Made by a program: the position numbers and the translations under genes. A stretch of 64,000 bases of DNA from Saprospiraceae bacterium (GTDB taxonomy: Bacteria > Bacteroidota > Bacteroidia > Chitinophagales > Saprospiraceae), in contig JADJPZ010000004.1 in assembly GCA_016713025.1 (NCBI GenBank), forward strand, positions 62,001 through 126,000. Direction: 5' to 3'. Each line of letters begins with the position of its first letter. The stretch's first letter is position 1. The notes under the pieces were generated by a model that saw only the letters and a list, made by a program, of their open reading frames with translations, did not search any database and was not told the origin of the DNA. Positions 1 through 10,800 of this stretch are shown here, piece by piece.

Positions 1-2
1 CC

Positions 3-995
3 GGAATGGGTAATTTTATGGTCGGTGCTACTCAAATGATACCAAATCCTAAAAAGCAAATGGCAGACTTTAACTATATGAATGCCATGTCTTCTGTAGA
101 AAGGGAAAATAGAAACTATACCTTAAATCAATTATATGCTTTAGCAAAAACCAATTATTATGAATGGATGATAATAAGCAAAAAAGTCAAAATAGCCAAT
201 GAAAATCTACTACTCCTGGCATATATGATAAAAAGTATGGAGATAAGATACCAATATAACATGGATAAACTACCAACCTATTATAAAGCCAAAGCCAAAT
301 ACAGTTCATTAGAAAATATGATTGTCATGCTTAAAAATGATATTTCACAAAAAATGATTGTATTAAATACATTGATGGCCAGAGATAAAAATATCACATT
401 TGAAGTGGACAATACCTATCGTTTTACTGATTTTAATAATGAAGCATCAGATACGACTTTTCTCACCAAAAGACGAAGTGACATCAAAGCAATAGAGAAA
501 ACTATAAATATAAATCAGTTAAAAATCGAAGTAGAAAATACAAGACTTTTGCCGGATTTTGGGGTGCGATATGATCATATGTTTGCGTTTGGTCAGCAAC
601 CACAACAATTCACCTTAATGGGTATGGTAAATATCCCTATGTCATGGTCCACCAAAATGAATAAAGCCAATATACATAGTTTTCAAATTAAAAATGAGAG
701 TCTGTACTGGCAAAAACAAATGGTGCTGAATGAAGCTTCAGGAATGATAAAAGCAATGAAAACGGAACTTAAATTTTTAAAAGATCAATATCAAATTTCT
801 GAAAACTCAATTATCCCTGCAATAAGAAAAAATTATGAAACCGCTTTATTAGCATGGCAAAATAATACAGGGGACTTATTTCAGGTACTAGATGCCTGGG
901 AATCACTAAATATGGCACAATTGGACACATTGGATAAACTACAACGTATTTTAGTCACTCAGGTAGAAATTGAAAAACAAATGGAAATAAAATAG
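3..995 (+). CDS. TolC-family outer-membrane efflux protein (CusC-like), 5' end outside the window
   Basis: Outer-membrane channel component of a tripartite metal efflux pump. The reading frame is open to the window edge and the first visible residues (GMGNFMVGATQMIPNP) look like the interior of a CusC/TolC-family protein, so the signal peptide and first helices are probably missing. The rest is long, polar and helical with few prolines, as in TolC periplasmic helices, and the C-terminal part (QVLDAWESLNMAQ) fits the second TolC repeat. The stop codon touches the start of the next gene, so the two are probably translationally coupled. Neighbouring adaptor and CopA genes point to copper or silver efflux. 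The family is known; metal specificity is inferred. Confidence 0.8.
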   Translation, partial: GMGNFMVGATQMIPNPKKQMADFNYMNAMSSVERENRNYTLNQLYALAKTNYYEWMIISKKVKIANENLLLLAYMIKSMEIRYQYNMDKLPTYYKAKAKYSSLENMIVMLKNDISQKMIVLNTLMARDKNITFEVDNTYRFTDFNNEASDTTFLTKRRSDIKAIEKTININQLKIEVENTRLLPDFGVRYDHMFAFGQQPQQFTLMGMVNIPMSWSTKMNKANIHSFQIKNESLYWQKQMVLNEASGMIKAMKTELKFLKDQYQISENSIIPAIRKNYETALLAWQNNTGDLFQVLDAWESLNMAQLDTLDKLQRILVTQVEIEKQMEIK

Positions 996-997
996 TG

Positions 998-2374
998 ATG
1001 AACAAATATATAAAATACAGTATCGGATTACTCCTGATGGTTATCATAGGTTTTGGTATTTACTATTTTGCCATAAAATCAAAACATCACAGTGGAGATC
1101 ATCAACAAACCAAAACCTATACCTGTCCGATGCCCCAAGACTCATTTTTTAGTGATCAGCCCGGAACATGTCCTAAATGCGGCATGACACTGGTCGAAGT
1201 TGATGCACACAAATATGATGAAAGTTCTAAAAAAATGGCGTCCTATACCTGTCCTATGCCTGAAGATTCAGTGTACAGCGATAAACCCGGAATATGTCCT
1301 AAGTGTGGCATGACACTGATAAAAAAAGAAAATCATGACCAACATACAGATGACTATACCATAGATCAACTCCTGAAGCCTACTAATCAATTTGTGGTAG
1401 GAAAATATCCTGTTATTACTGCAAAAGACACCGCTATATCCGGGGAAATAAATTTGCCCGGACTCATAGCTTACGATCTGGATGCGGCAGTAAATATAGC
1501 CGCACGCATCAGTGGGAGAATAGAGAAAATGTACATTAACTATAAATTTCAAGCAGTAAAAAAGGGCCAAAAATTATTTGATGTATATAGTCCTGAATTG
1601 TTGACAGAACAGCAAAACTTCATCTTTTTAAACTCTGATGATCCGGAAAATACTTCCATCATTGAGGCTTCGAAACAGAAATTATTGTTATATGGAATGA
1701 CTCAAAGTCAGATCAGTAGCATGGCTAAATCAAAAACAGCAAATGCTCAGATTACGATATATAGTCCGGTAGAAGGGATTATCTCAGGAACAGAATCCAT
1801 GAGTGAACAAAATGAAAGCGGTATGTCCATTAAAAATAACAATACCGAAGCATTAAGTGTGAAAGAAGGCAATTACATAAAAAAAGGAGAAGTAATTTTT
1901 AAATTACTGAGTACAGATCGGGTTTGGGGTATATTTAATGTCATGCAGGGCAACAGCGCATTTATAAAGATAAATCAACCAGTCTTAGTAACTTCCGAAA
2001 TGAACGGAATGAAGCCCTTTACCGCCAAAATAAATTATATAGAAACCCAATTTAATCCTGAAGACAGGTCCAATAGCGTGCGGGTATATCTGAATAACAA
2101 AATGCTGAAATTGCCTATAGGTTTAAGACTGGAAGGACTGGTAAAAATCAGTCCTGTAAAAGGTATCTGGCTTGACAAAAAAGCTTTAGTTAGTACCGGA
2201 ACTCAAAAAATAATTTTTACAAAAAAAGAAGGTGGCTTCAAAGCAAAAGCCATAAAGACAGGTCTCGAAATAGGTGATTTTATACAGATATTAAGCGGTA
2301 TTTCCCTTAAAGACGAACTGGCCCAAAATGCTCAGTATCTGATGGACAGTGAAAGTTTTATAAAAACAAAATGA
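998..2374 (+). CDS. RND efflux periplasmic adaptor with two heavy-metal-binding motifs (CusB-like)
   Basis: Membrane-fusion protein linking an RND pump to its outer-membrane channel. One N-terminal membrane anchor lies at residues 8-26. Two copies of the heavy-metal-binding motif follow (about 41-66 and 83-108), each with YTCPMP then CPKCGMTL. The HlyD/CusB core follows (barrel-sandwich motifs such as INYKFQAVKKGQKLFDVYSP). A GTG at 995 is a possible start; ATG 998 is preferred. The stop overlaps the next gene by 4 bases, so the pair is coupled. The CPM/CPxCGM motifs are known from Bacteroidota copper proteins and would offer Cys/Met ligands for Cu(I). Having two adaptors in a row, each with these motifs, is unusual. 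Family assignment is firm; metal identity is inferred. Confidence 0.85.
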   Translation: MNKYIKYSIGLLLMVIIGFGIYYFAIKSKHHSGDHQQTKTYTCPMPQDSFFSDQPGTCPKCGMTLVEVDAHKYDESSKKMASYTCPMPEDSVYSDKPGICPKCGMTLIKKENHDQHTDDYTIDQLLKPTNQFVVGKYPVITAKDTAISGEINLPGLIAYDLDAAVNIAARISGRIEKMYINYKFQAVKKGQKLFDVYSPELLTEQQNFIFLNSDDPENTSIIEASKQKLLLYGMTQSQISSMAKSKTANAQITIYSPVEGIISGTESMSEQNESGMSIKNNNTEALSVKEGNYIKKGEVIFKLLSTDRVWGIFNVMQGNSAFIKINQPVLVTSEMNGMKPFTAKINYIETQFNPEDRSNSVRVYLNNKMLKLPIGLRLEGLVKISPVKGIWLDKKALVSTGTQKIIFTKKEGGFKAKAIKTGLEIGDFIQILSGISLKDELAQNAQYLMDSESFIKTK

Positions 2375-3591
2375 GGAATCAAATGACAAAATCAACCATA
2401 ATTGTACTTTTATTTTTTGCTGTATCCATTTCCTGTAGTGAACAAAAAGAAAATGATCATAGTACCCATTCTGATATGGCTAATGTTTTTTATACTTGCT
2501 CGATGGATCCACAGGTAAAAGAAGATAAGCCCGGCAAGTGTCCTATATGTCACATGGAATTAACGCCTATCAAGAGTGATGATACAAAGCCAAATGAAAT
2601 TAAGTTAAGTGATCAGCAAATTCAATTGGGAAATATCACTACCCAAACTTTTGTCGCTACGCAAAACAATCTGGATCAGAGCTATACCGGTACATTAACT
2701 TTTGATCAGGACAAAATAAAAACGATTTCCGCGAGAGCAATGGGCAGGATTGAAAAATTATATTTTAAAACACTGGGTGGATTTATTTCTAAAAATCAAC
2801 CGGTCTATGATCTTTACAGTGAAGATATAGCCATTGCCAAACAAGACTTTGTCTCTGCTTACCGGCAACTTTCCTTGCCCGGTGATTTTGGCAAAAATGC
2901 GGACAGATTATTACTTGCGGCAAAACAAAAATTGCAGTTTTACGGATTGAATGACAGACAAATTGAAAGTTTGAAAACCAGCAAAGATGTTTCTCCTTAC
3001 ACTACTTTTTATAGTGTTACCGGCGGTTATATCAATGAAATATCAGTGACAGAAGGCAGTTATGTGATGGAAGGAACAGAGATACTTAAAACAGCAGATT
3101 TAACCAGTTTGTGGCTCGAAACGCAGGTAAATATTAACTATGCGAATGGATTTAGGATAGGACAACAAGCTAAAGTTTCTTTTAATGATTTTCCTGACAA
3201 GTCAGTTAATACTGTAGTATCATTTGTTAATCCTGAAATTAATCCCGATACAAGACTACTTCTGATTCGGATGAAAATAGAGAATAAAAACTTACAATTG
3301 AAGCCTGGAATGCAAGCCGAAGCAAATATAACACGATCCAATATCAAAGGACTGTTTATACCCGTTGACGCCCTAATCCGGGAAGAAAAGGCTACCTATA
3401 TCTGGTTAGAAAAGACACCCGGTGTTTTTGAAAATCAAATGGTTAATACAGGTATTGAGATTAATGGTTTGATAGAAATAAAAACATCCATGGACAGCTT
3501 AAAAAATGTAGTTATAACAGGTGCTTATGCGATTAATAGTGAATATAAATTCAGAAAAGGAAGTGATCCAATGGAAGGGCATAATATGTAA
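2371..3591 (+). CDS. RND efflux periplasmic adaptor lipoprotein with heavy-metal-binding motif (CusB-like)
   Basis: Second HlyD/CusB-type adaptor of 406 residues. The N-terminus is a lipoprotein signal (hydrophobic stretch then SIS-C22), so it is probably anchored by lipid. One heavy-metal-binding motif (about 41-65, YTCSMDPQ and CPICHMEL) precedes the adaptor core. The ATG start overlaps the previous stop as ATGA, which supports this start over the ATG 12 bases downstream. It probably pairs with the preceding adaptor and TolC protein. No RND inner-membrane gene is adjacent; the nearest is the CusA fusion at 7876, so the two sets may share a pump. Confidence 0.85.
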   Translation: MRNQMTKSTIIVLLFFAVSISCSEQKENDHSTHSDMANVFYTCSMDPQVKEDKPGKCPICHMELTPIKSDDTKPNEIKLSDQQIQLGNITTQTFVATQNNLDQSYTGTLTFDQDKIKTISARAMGRIEKLYFKTLGGFISKNQPVYDLYSEDIAIAKQDFVSAYRQLSLPGDFGKNADRLLLAAKQKLQFYGLNDRQIESLKTSKDVSPYTTFYSVTGGYINEISVTEGSYVMEGTEILKTADLTSLWLETQVNINYANGFRIGQQAKVSFNDFPDKSVNTVVSFVNPEINPDTRLLLIRMKIENKNLQLKPGMQAEANITRSNIKGLFIPVDALIREEKATYIWLEKTPGVFENQMVNTGIEINGLIEIKTSMDSLKNVVITGAYAINSEYKFRKGSDPMEGHNM

Positions 3592-3604
3592 ATAAAAAAA
3601 GAAA

Positions 3605-6094
3605 ATGAAACACACGTATAGTATCTCCGGAATGACCTGTAAGGGTTGTCGTGGACATGTCGAAAAAACACTTTCAAATGTAGAAGGAGTTACGATCGCC
3701 AAAGTAGACTTGCAAATGGCAGAGGCTATCATAGAAATGGAATCCCATATACCTATAGAGACATTTGCAGAAGCTTTGAAAAATGATGGTGGAAGGTATC
3801 ATATTCACAAACAAGGACATCAGATAGATGAAGTCAAAAAGGATGAAAAGGCAAAAGGTAAAGGTAGAGGTACTTTTTATTGTCCTATGCATTGTGAAGG
3901 TGAAAAAACGTATGATAAAGCAGGTGACTGTCCGGTATGTGGAATGGACTTGGTGGAAGAAAGATCATTATCTGCCACAAGTGCTCAGTTTACTTGCCCT
4001 ATGCATGCTGAGATTGTCAGGGACGAACCAGGCTCGTGCCCTATATGTGGGATGGATTTGGTGCCACTCGAAACCGATGCTTCTGAAGAGGATAAGACCT
4101 ACCAAAAGCTTTTAAAGAAATTTTGGATAGCGGTTGTTTTTACTGTACCCATATTTCTGATTGCTATGTCCGAAATGATAATGGACAACCCTTTGTATTC
4201 TATATTTTCTCAAAAAAATTGGAACTGGATTCAGCTAGTATTGTCAATACCCGTAGTGTTTTATGCCACCTGGATATTTTTCCAACGAGCCTGGACTTCT
4301 ATCCAGACTATGAATCTCAATATGTTTACGCTCATAGGCATTGGATCAGGTATAGCCTGGATATTTAGTGTCTTTGCTATGTTGTTTCCTGATATATTTC
4401 CACCCGATTTCAAAACGATGAATGGCAATGTTTTTGTTTATTTTGAGGCTACAACAGTCATACTTACTTTAGTTTTACTTGGTCAATTGCTGGAAGCAAG
4501 AGCCCACAGTCAGACCAGCGGTGCCATCAAAGCATTACTCCAATTAGTGCCTTCTACCGCCACTTTGGTGGAGAATGGCAACGATAAAATCATCTCTATT
4601 GATAAGATTGAGAAAGGTTATTTGCTTCGTGTCAAACCAGGCGAAAAGATTCCAGTGGATGGGACGATTGTCGAAGGCCATAGTAGTATTGATGAGTCAA
4701 TGATTACGGGAGAGCCAATCCCAGTAGATAAAACTGTCGATGATAAGGTGAGTTCCGGAACGATCAATGGTACAAAATCCTTTGTCATGATCGCTGAAAA
4801 AGTAGGTTCCGAAACTTTATTATCTCAAATCATCCACATGGTAAATAATGCCAGTAGATCTAAAGCACCTATCCAAAAATTAGCAGATAAAATAGCAAAG
4901 TATTTTGTGCCCATAGTATTATTTGTTTCAATGTTGACATTTATAGTTTGGGCTGTTTTTGGGCCAGAACCAGCTTATGTATTTGCTTTTGTCAATGCCA
5001 TCGCGGTATTAATTATTGCTTGCCCATGTGCTTTGGGATTGGCCACACCTATGTCGGTGATGGTAGGTGTAGGCAGAGGTGCTCAATCTGGAGTGCTAAT
5101 TAAAAATGCCGAAGCCCTGGAGAAGATGAATAAGGTAGATACACTGATCGTAGATAAAACAGGTACGATCACAGAAGGAAAGCCGTCAGTAGAAAAAGTA
5201 ATAGCAATAGATGATTCACTTTCTAAAGATTTGTTGCAATATATATCTTCATTGAATCAATACAGTGAGCATCCTTTGGCAGAAGCGGTGGTAAAATATG
5301 GGAAAGAGAATAATGTCACTTTGACCAGAGTGTCAGATTTTGAAGCAGTAGCCGGAAAAGGGGTCATCGGAACGGTTGGAGATTTAAAAGTAGCCTTGGG
5401 AAATTCGAAATTACTCGAACAATTATCCATTTCTATTGATGAAAAATTATTGTCCCAAGTGACAGCTGAACAAGAAAAAGGAAAAACAGTATCTTTTATA
5501 GCTGTGGCCCAAAAAGCAGTAGGTTATGTCACAATTTTTGATGCTATCAAAAAGACAAGTTTAGAAGCCATTCAGGAGTTACAAAAAAATGGCGTCGAAG
5601 TCATCATGTTGACTGGCGATAATAAAAATACTGCCAAAGCAGTGGCAGAACAATTGAACTTAAAGCACTACAAGGCGGAGTGCCTTCCGGAAGACAAACT
5701 CAATGAAATCAAATTACTACAACAACAAGGCAGAGTCGTAGCCATGGCTGGGGATGGCATCAATGATGCTCCGGCACTGGCACAGTCTGATGTAGGAATC
5801 GCGATGGGAACAGGTACTGATGTGGCCATAGAAAGTGCTTCGATCACCTTGGTTAAAGGAGACCTACAAGGAATAGTCAAAGCGAAAAATTTAAGTCACA
5901 GCGTTATTAAAAACATAAAGCAAAATTTATTTTTTGCTTTTATATACAATGTTTTGGGTGTCCCTATCGCTGCCGGAGTTCTCTACCCAATATTCGGATT
6001 ACTTCTATCTCCGATGATAGCTGCATTGGCGATGAGTTTTAGTTCGGTTTCTGTGATTGCCAATGCACTTAGATTGAGAAATATAAAATTGTGA
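3605..6094 (+). CDS. copA: Copper-translocating P-type ATPase
   Basis: P1B-type ATPase that exports Cu(I) from the cytoplasm using ATP. Domains in order: an N-terminal HMA domain with GMTCKGC (residues 9-15); two Cys/Met metal-binding motifs (about 91-118 and 132-157); membrane helices; the actuator loop with TGEP; the CPC metal site at C473-P-C475; phosphorylation site DKTGT at D517; SEHPLAEA in the nucleotide domain; and GDGINDAP near the end. At 829 residues it is full length with every catalytic motif present. It starts 13 bases after the adaptor gene and is probably in the same operon. The CPC and HMA motifs support copper or silver over zinc. Confidence 0.95.
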   Translation: MKHTYSISGMTCKGCRGHVEKTLSNVEGVTIAKVDLQMAEAIIEMESHIPIETFAEALKNDGGRYHIHKQGHQIDEVKKDEKAKGKGRGTFYCPMHCEGEKTYDKAGDCPVCGMDLVEERSLSATSAQFTCPMHAEIVRDEPGSCPICGMDLVPLETDASEEDKTYQKLLKKFWIAVVFTVPIFLIAMSEMIMDNPLYSIFSQKNWNWIQLVLSIPVVFYATWIFFQRAWTSIQTMNLNMFTLIGIGSGIAWIFSVFAMLFPDIFPPDFKTMNGNVFVYFEATTVILTLVLLGQLLEARAHSQTSGAIKALLQLVPSTATLVENGNDKIISIDKIEKGYLLRVKPGEKIPVDGTIVEGHSSIDESMITGEPIPVDKTVDDKVSSGTINGTKSFVMIAEKVGSETLLSQIIHMVNNASRSKAPIQKLADKIAKYFVPIVLFVSMLTFIVWAVFGPEPAYVFAFVNAIAVLIIACPCALGLATPMSVMVGVGRGAQSGVLIKNAEALEKMNKVDTLIVDKTGTITEGKPSVEKVIAIDDSLSKDLLQYISSLNQYSEHPLAEAVVKYGKENNVTLTRVSDFEAVAGKGVIGTVGDLKVALGNSKLLEQLSISIDEKLLSQVTAEQEKGKTVSFIAVAQKAVGYVTIFDAIKKTSLEAIQELQKNGVEVIMLTGDNKNTAKAVAEQLNLKHYKAECLPEDKLNEIKLLQQQGRVVAMAGDGINDAPALAQSDVGIAMGTGTDVAIESASITLVKGDLQGIVKAKNLSHSVIKNIKQNLFFAFIYNVLGVPIAAGVLYPIFGLLLSPMIAALAMSFSSVSVIANALRLRNIKL

Positions 6095-6124
6095 AATTAT
6101 TCTTCATCCATTAAAAACACAAAA

Positions 6125-6463
6125 GTGAGCACAATAAGCATTTTTCAAAACGTATTACATTATTTTTTGCATTTTGGTTTTCCGTTTGTAATTGCCTACT
6201 TTTTTTGGAGAAAAAAGTGGTTAAGAGCCGGTACAATTATGGTTTCAACAATAATAATTGATATTGACCATTTTTTGGCAAATCCTGTTTTTGAGGCATG
6301 TAGGTGTAGTATAGGTTTTCATCCTTTGCACAGTATTCCGTTAATAATATTGTATCCGGCCTTTCTATTTTTTCCAAAAACTAGACTTATAGGATTAGGG
6401 CTTACTTTTCATATTTTCACTGATTGGATAGATTGTTTAATTATGAAGCTAAATTGTGTATAG
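6125..6463 (+). CDS. Small membrane protein, DUF6122-like
   Basis: A 112-residue hydrophobic protein with about three to four membrane segments. It resembles the DUF6122 family through HYFLHFGFPFVIAYFFW near the N-terminus, an acidic-His motif DIDHFLA, a Cys pair EACRCSIGFHPLH and FHIFTDWIDC at the end. The conserved Asp/His/Cys residues could bind metal, but the function of the family is not known to me. The start is GTG, the only suitable start in the 30-base gap after copA. The next gene begins 3 bases after its stop, so it sits inside the copper operon. Confidence 0.75.
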   Translation: MSTISIFQNVLHYFLHFGFPFVIAYFFWRKKWLRAGTIMVSTIIIDIDHFLANPVFEACRCSIGFHPLHSIPLIILYPAFLFFPKTRLIGLGLTFHIFTDWIDCLIMKLNCV

Positions 6464-6465
6464 AA

Positions 6466-7203
6466 ATGGCAAAAAGCAGACATTATTATATCCGTAAAAC
6501 ACACAGATATCTAGGAGTCATATTGGGAATTCAATTTCTATTTTGGACCATAGGTGGTTTATATTTTAGTTGGTCTGATATGGATGAAATTCACGGGGAT
6601 CATCATAAAGCGGCTGTTTTACCATTAGAATTTGATATCAAAGTAGTCAACCCACAAGAAATTGTTCAAAAAATAAAACAAAGGGATTCGATTAAATATA
6701 TTTTAGATATGCGATTGATACAAATTTTGGGAGAACCAGTTTATCAAATTATTTACACAGATGGTAAAATTAAAGATAAAAGAATTCAATTGGCAAAGGC
6801 AAATACTGGTGAACTTCGGAATGCATTAAGTAAAGAGGAAGCCATTAAGGTTGCTCAAAGGAGTTTTTATGATGATGCAATGGTGTCACAAGTAGAATAT
6901 TTGACAAAAGCCGGTCAACATCATGAATACCGTGAGAGCCCACTCCCTGCCTATGCTGTCAAATTTGATCACCCATCCAATACCACCGTTTATATTTCAT
7001 CAGAATTAGGTACTGTTCAAAAATTCAGAAATGAAAAATGGAGAATATTTGATTTCTTATGGATGTTGCATACGATGGATTACCAGGGAAGAGATAATTT
7101 TGGCAATTGGATATTGAGGGCATTTTCAATTTTTGGTCTGATGACGATTGGATCAGGTTTCGTTTTATTTTTTGTAAGTCGTAAAAAAATAAAAATAGTA
7201 TAA
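6466..7203 (+). CDS. PepSY domain-containing membrane protein
   Basis: A 245-residue protein with an N-terminal RKTHRYLGVILG motif and membrane helix (about 13-32), a periplasmic region with two PepSY-like folds, and a C-terminal helix (AFSIFGLMTIGSGFVLFF). This layout matches PepSY_TM proteins, which are often found near metal or iron uptake and reduction genes in Bacteroidota. The frame is open upstream to a TTG at 6424 inside the previous gene, but ATG 6466, just after the previous stop, gives the expected N-terminus. HGDHH at the start of the periplasmic part could bind metal. Its exact role is unknown. Confidence 0.8.
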   Translation: MAKSRHYYIRKTHRYLGVILGIQFLFWTIGGLYFSWSDMDEIHGDHHKAAVLPLEFDIKVVNPQEIVQKIKQRDSIKYILDMRLIQILGEPVYQIIYTDGKIKDKRIQLAKANTGELRNALSKEEAIKVAQRSFYDDAMVSQVEYLTKAGQHHEYRESPLPAYAVKFDHPSNTTVYISSELGTVQKFRNEKWRIFDFLWMLHTMDYQGRDNFGNWILRAFSIFGLMTIGSGFVLFFVSRKKIKIV

Positions 7204-7373
7204 AAAAGATCTTTTGAAATTATTTTATAAAGCAATGAATTAAATAAATTAATCAGTATCTACTTGCTCAAAAGACAGAAAAAATTATCATTAGAAATAA
7301 TTGTAAAAACAACTTAAATATAAATATATGTTAAATTTTATATTAATTGTTAATTAAAGCATACTTTTGCGAC

Positions 7374-7721
7374 ATGAAGTTTTTTTCTTTAATATTATCA
7401 GTTTATATTTTTTGCCTGGCAATCATGCCATGCAACGATATGCATTTATTATTGGAAGAATTCAACACAGGCGGCTTATCATAACGATCATGAATCACAA
7501 ATAACCATGACCACAATCACGATACTGAAAAGCACTGCAGTACTTTCTGTACATGTACTTGTTGTCACACTTCTGTTAATTTTGAATTTGGCTCTAAGAA
7601 TGTACTAGTTTCTACAAAATTTGTGCAAGTGAGTAGAGTTGATAATACCTTTTTATACTACGACAGTCCTTCTTCTACCTACCGAAATACTATCTGGCAG
7701 CCACCCAAGGTTAATGCTTAA
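7374..7721 (+). pseudogene. DUF6660-like small Cys/His-rich secreted protein, broken by two frameshifts
   Basis: Reading from ATG 7374 gives MKFFSLILSVYIFCLAIMPC and then a premature stop. Switching frame around 7470 and again around 7500 restores a protein with HNDHESQ, NHDHNHDTEKHC, a dense Cys cluster (CSTFCTCTCCHTS) and the ending TIWQPPKVNA. This matches the layout I know for DUF6660-type proteins: signal peptide, His-rich linker, Cys cluster and an IWQPPK end. Such genes sit next to CusA-type pumps. The composite is about 115 residues. A TACTTTTG box at 7362-7369 could be its promoter -7 element. The breaks may be real decay or sequencing errors. Confidence 0.65.
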
Positions 7722-7814
7722 TGTATTGTGATTAATGAATGTTTTTTTAATTGGATATTACTGTATAAGTAAAATCTAACATTCTCTTAAAAAATATTTT
7801 ATTTCCACCCTTTT

Positions 7815-7839
7815 GTCCGAGATTAGAAATAATCCGGAC
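7815..7839. promoter_or_regulatory. Dyad upstream of the CusA-TolC gene
   Basis: GTCCG-a-GATT pairs with AATC-CGGAC around a short centre, giving a nine-pair dyad with one bulged base. It lies 37 bases before the start of the efflux pump gene in a non-coding gap, so it is a candidate metal-regulator operator. It could equally be a weak terminator for the preceding small gene. Confidence 0.3.
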
Positions 7840-7875
7840 TAAAACATTATTCATTCATCCTTAATCATTTATTGA

Positions 7876-10800
7876 ATGCTAGATAAAATAATATATTTTT
7901 CTATAAAAAATAAATTTATAATAGGGCTGTTTACTGCTGCTATGGTACTTTTTGGTATCTACAGTTTGTCAAGATTGCCCATCGATGCTTTGCCTGACAT
8001 AACCAATAATCAGGTACAGATATTGACCTTGTCTCCAACTTTGGCTACACAGGAAGTAGAACAACTGATCACCTACCCAATAGAGCAAGCGGTCAAATCT
8101 ATACCTAAAGTTGTGGAACTGCGCAGTGTCTCCAAATTTGGTCTTAGTTCAGTCACTGTTGTGTTTGAAGAGCATGTGGAGATATACTGGGCACGTGCTC
8201 AAATCAGTGAGCGGCTCAAGGAAGCAGAGGACAATATTGCCCCAGGATTAGGCATACCAGAGATGGCACCTATCAGCACCGGATTGGGCGAGATATATCA
8301 GTACACGGTATATGCTAAGTCTGGTTATGAAGATAAAATACAGGCTACTGAATTGAGATCCGTTCAGGACTGGATTGTAAAACCACAGCTATTGGGAATA
8401 AAAGGAGTGGCTGAAGTGAATACACTTGGAGGTTTACTCAAAGAATATGAGATTGCCATCGAACCGGATAAGCTAAAAAGCATGAATACAAATATCATAG
8501 AGATATTTGATGCATTGAGGAAAAACAATGAAAATACCGGCGGAGCTTACATCGACAAAAAGCCCAATGCTTACTTTATACGGGGTATCGGTATGATCAG
8601 TTCATTGCAGGATATTGAAAAAATTGTTGTAAAAAATCAAAATGGTATTCCAATACTAATTCGGGATGTTGCTCAGGTGCAGTTAGGGTCGGCAGTAAGA
8701 TATGGTGCAACAACCAAGGATGGTAAAGGCGAAGCTGTCACTGGTATGGTCATGATGCTCAAGGGAGAAAATAGTGCCGATATAGTCATGAGTGTTAAAG
8801 AAAGAGTAGTACAAATTCAAAAAACATTGCCGGAAGGAGTAGTCATTGAACCATATCTGGATAGGACTAAAATGGTAAACAACGCCATCTCTACCGTCAG
8901 AACCAACTTACTGGAAGGTGCATTAATCGTATTGTTTATTCTGGTATTGCTATTGGGAAACTGGCGGGCTGGGTTAATAGTAGCATCGGTGATACCGCTG
9001 GCTTTATTATTTGCTGTCATCATGATGCACGCATTTGGGGTCAGTGGCAATCTGATGAGTCTTGGCGCCATCGATTTCGGTTTGATAGTAGATGGGGCGG
9101 TGATCATTGTTGAAGCCATAGTACACCGGCTTCAGACCATCAATAAGGGAAAACTCACTGCTGCACAAATGGATACTGAAGTGTATGGAGCTGCATCAAA
9201 AATAAGAAGCAGCGCAGCTTTTGGAGAAATAATTATACTCATCGTATATCTTCCGATTTTAGCTCTGGTAGGTATAGAGGGTAAAATGTTCAAGCCGATG
9301 GCCCAGACCGTATCGTTTGCGATATTAGGAGCATTTATTTTGTCACTGACCTATGTACCCATGATGTCTGCTTTATTTTTAAGCAGAAAAACGGAACACA
9401 AAAGAAATATAAGTGATAAAATTATTGACTTTTTATACAGTATTTATCAACCTGTACTTGAAATGGCTCTAAAGGCCAAAGCAATGATCATTGTTTTGTC
9501 AGTAGCGTTGTTTGTATTTGCACTATTTGTATTCAGTAATATGGGAGGAGAATTTATTCCGACACTCGAAGAAGGGGACATTGCTACCCATATCATTACT
9601 CCCCCGGGTACATCACTGGCTCAGGAAATAGAAACTACTACAAAAGCTGAAGCGTTACTTTTGAAAAATTTTCCTGAAATAGAACAGGTGGTATCAAAGA
9701 TCGGAAGTGCGGAGATACCGACAGATCCTATGCCTATGGAAGTGGCTGACGTAATGATCATATTGAAACCAAAATCTGAATGGACTTCTGCATCGTCCAC
9801 ACAAGAGATGATGGCTAAAATGGACAAGGTGCTGAATGATTTACCAGGTGTTACCACAGAATTTACGCAACCGGTACAAATGAGATTTAATGAATTGATG
9901 ACGGGTGTCAGAAGTGATGTCGCCATCAAGATATTTGGTGAAGATATAGAGCTATTATCGGGACTTGCTGACGAGGTGGTGCCTATTATACAGAGCGTGA
10001 AAGGTGTAGAAGATGCAAGGGCAGAACAAGTGTCAGGATTGCCACAAATCACTATTCGTTACAATAAAGATAAACTTGCATTGTATGGACTCAATGTAGG
10101 CGATCTCAATCAAGTGGTTCGGGCAGGTTTTGCCGGAGAGAAAGCTGGCGTAGTGTATGAAGGAGAGAAACGTTTTAATCTTGTAGTAAGAATAGCTAAA
10201 GATAACAGGCAGGATATAGAACAGCTTAAGAATCTGTTCATACCCCTACCTTCGGGTGACCAGGTACCTTTGGAGCAAGTCGCTGATATCACGTATGAAA
10301 GAGGAGCTGCCATGATCAGCAGAGAAAATGGAAAAAGAAGGATTGTCATTGGATTTAATGTAAGAGGCAGGGATGTAGAAAGTGTGGTGAAAGAAATCCA
10401 GGGATTATTGGAATCAAAGATAAAACTGCCGGTAGGATATTACACTACCTATGGCGGACAATTTCAGAATCTGGTAGAGGCCAGCAACAGATTAGCCATA
10501 GCTGTTCCTGCAGCACTTGCACTTATTTTTGTTTTACTATTTTTTACATTTCACAGTATAAAACAATCATTGCTCATTTTTACTGCCATACCGCTATCAG
10601 CTATTGGTGGCATATTAGCTCTTTGGATACGAGGTATGCCTTTCAGTATATCTGCCGGGATCGGCTTTATAGCCTTATTTGGGGTGGCAGTGTTGAATGG
10701 AATCGTACTGATCGGATATTTTAATCAACTCAAAACCGAAGGTATCACTGATGTCATTGAAAGAATACGTATAGGTACAAAAGTAAGATTGAGACCAGTG

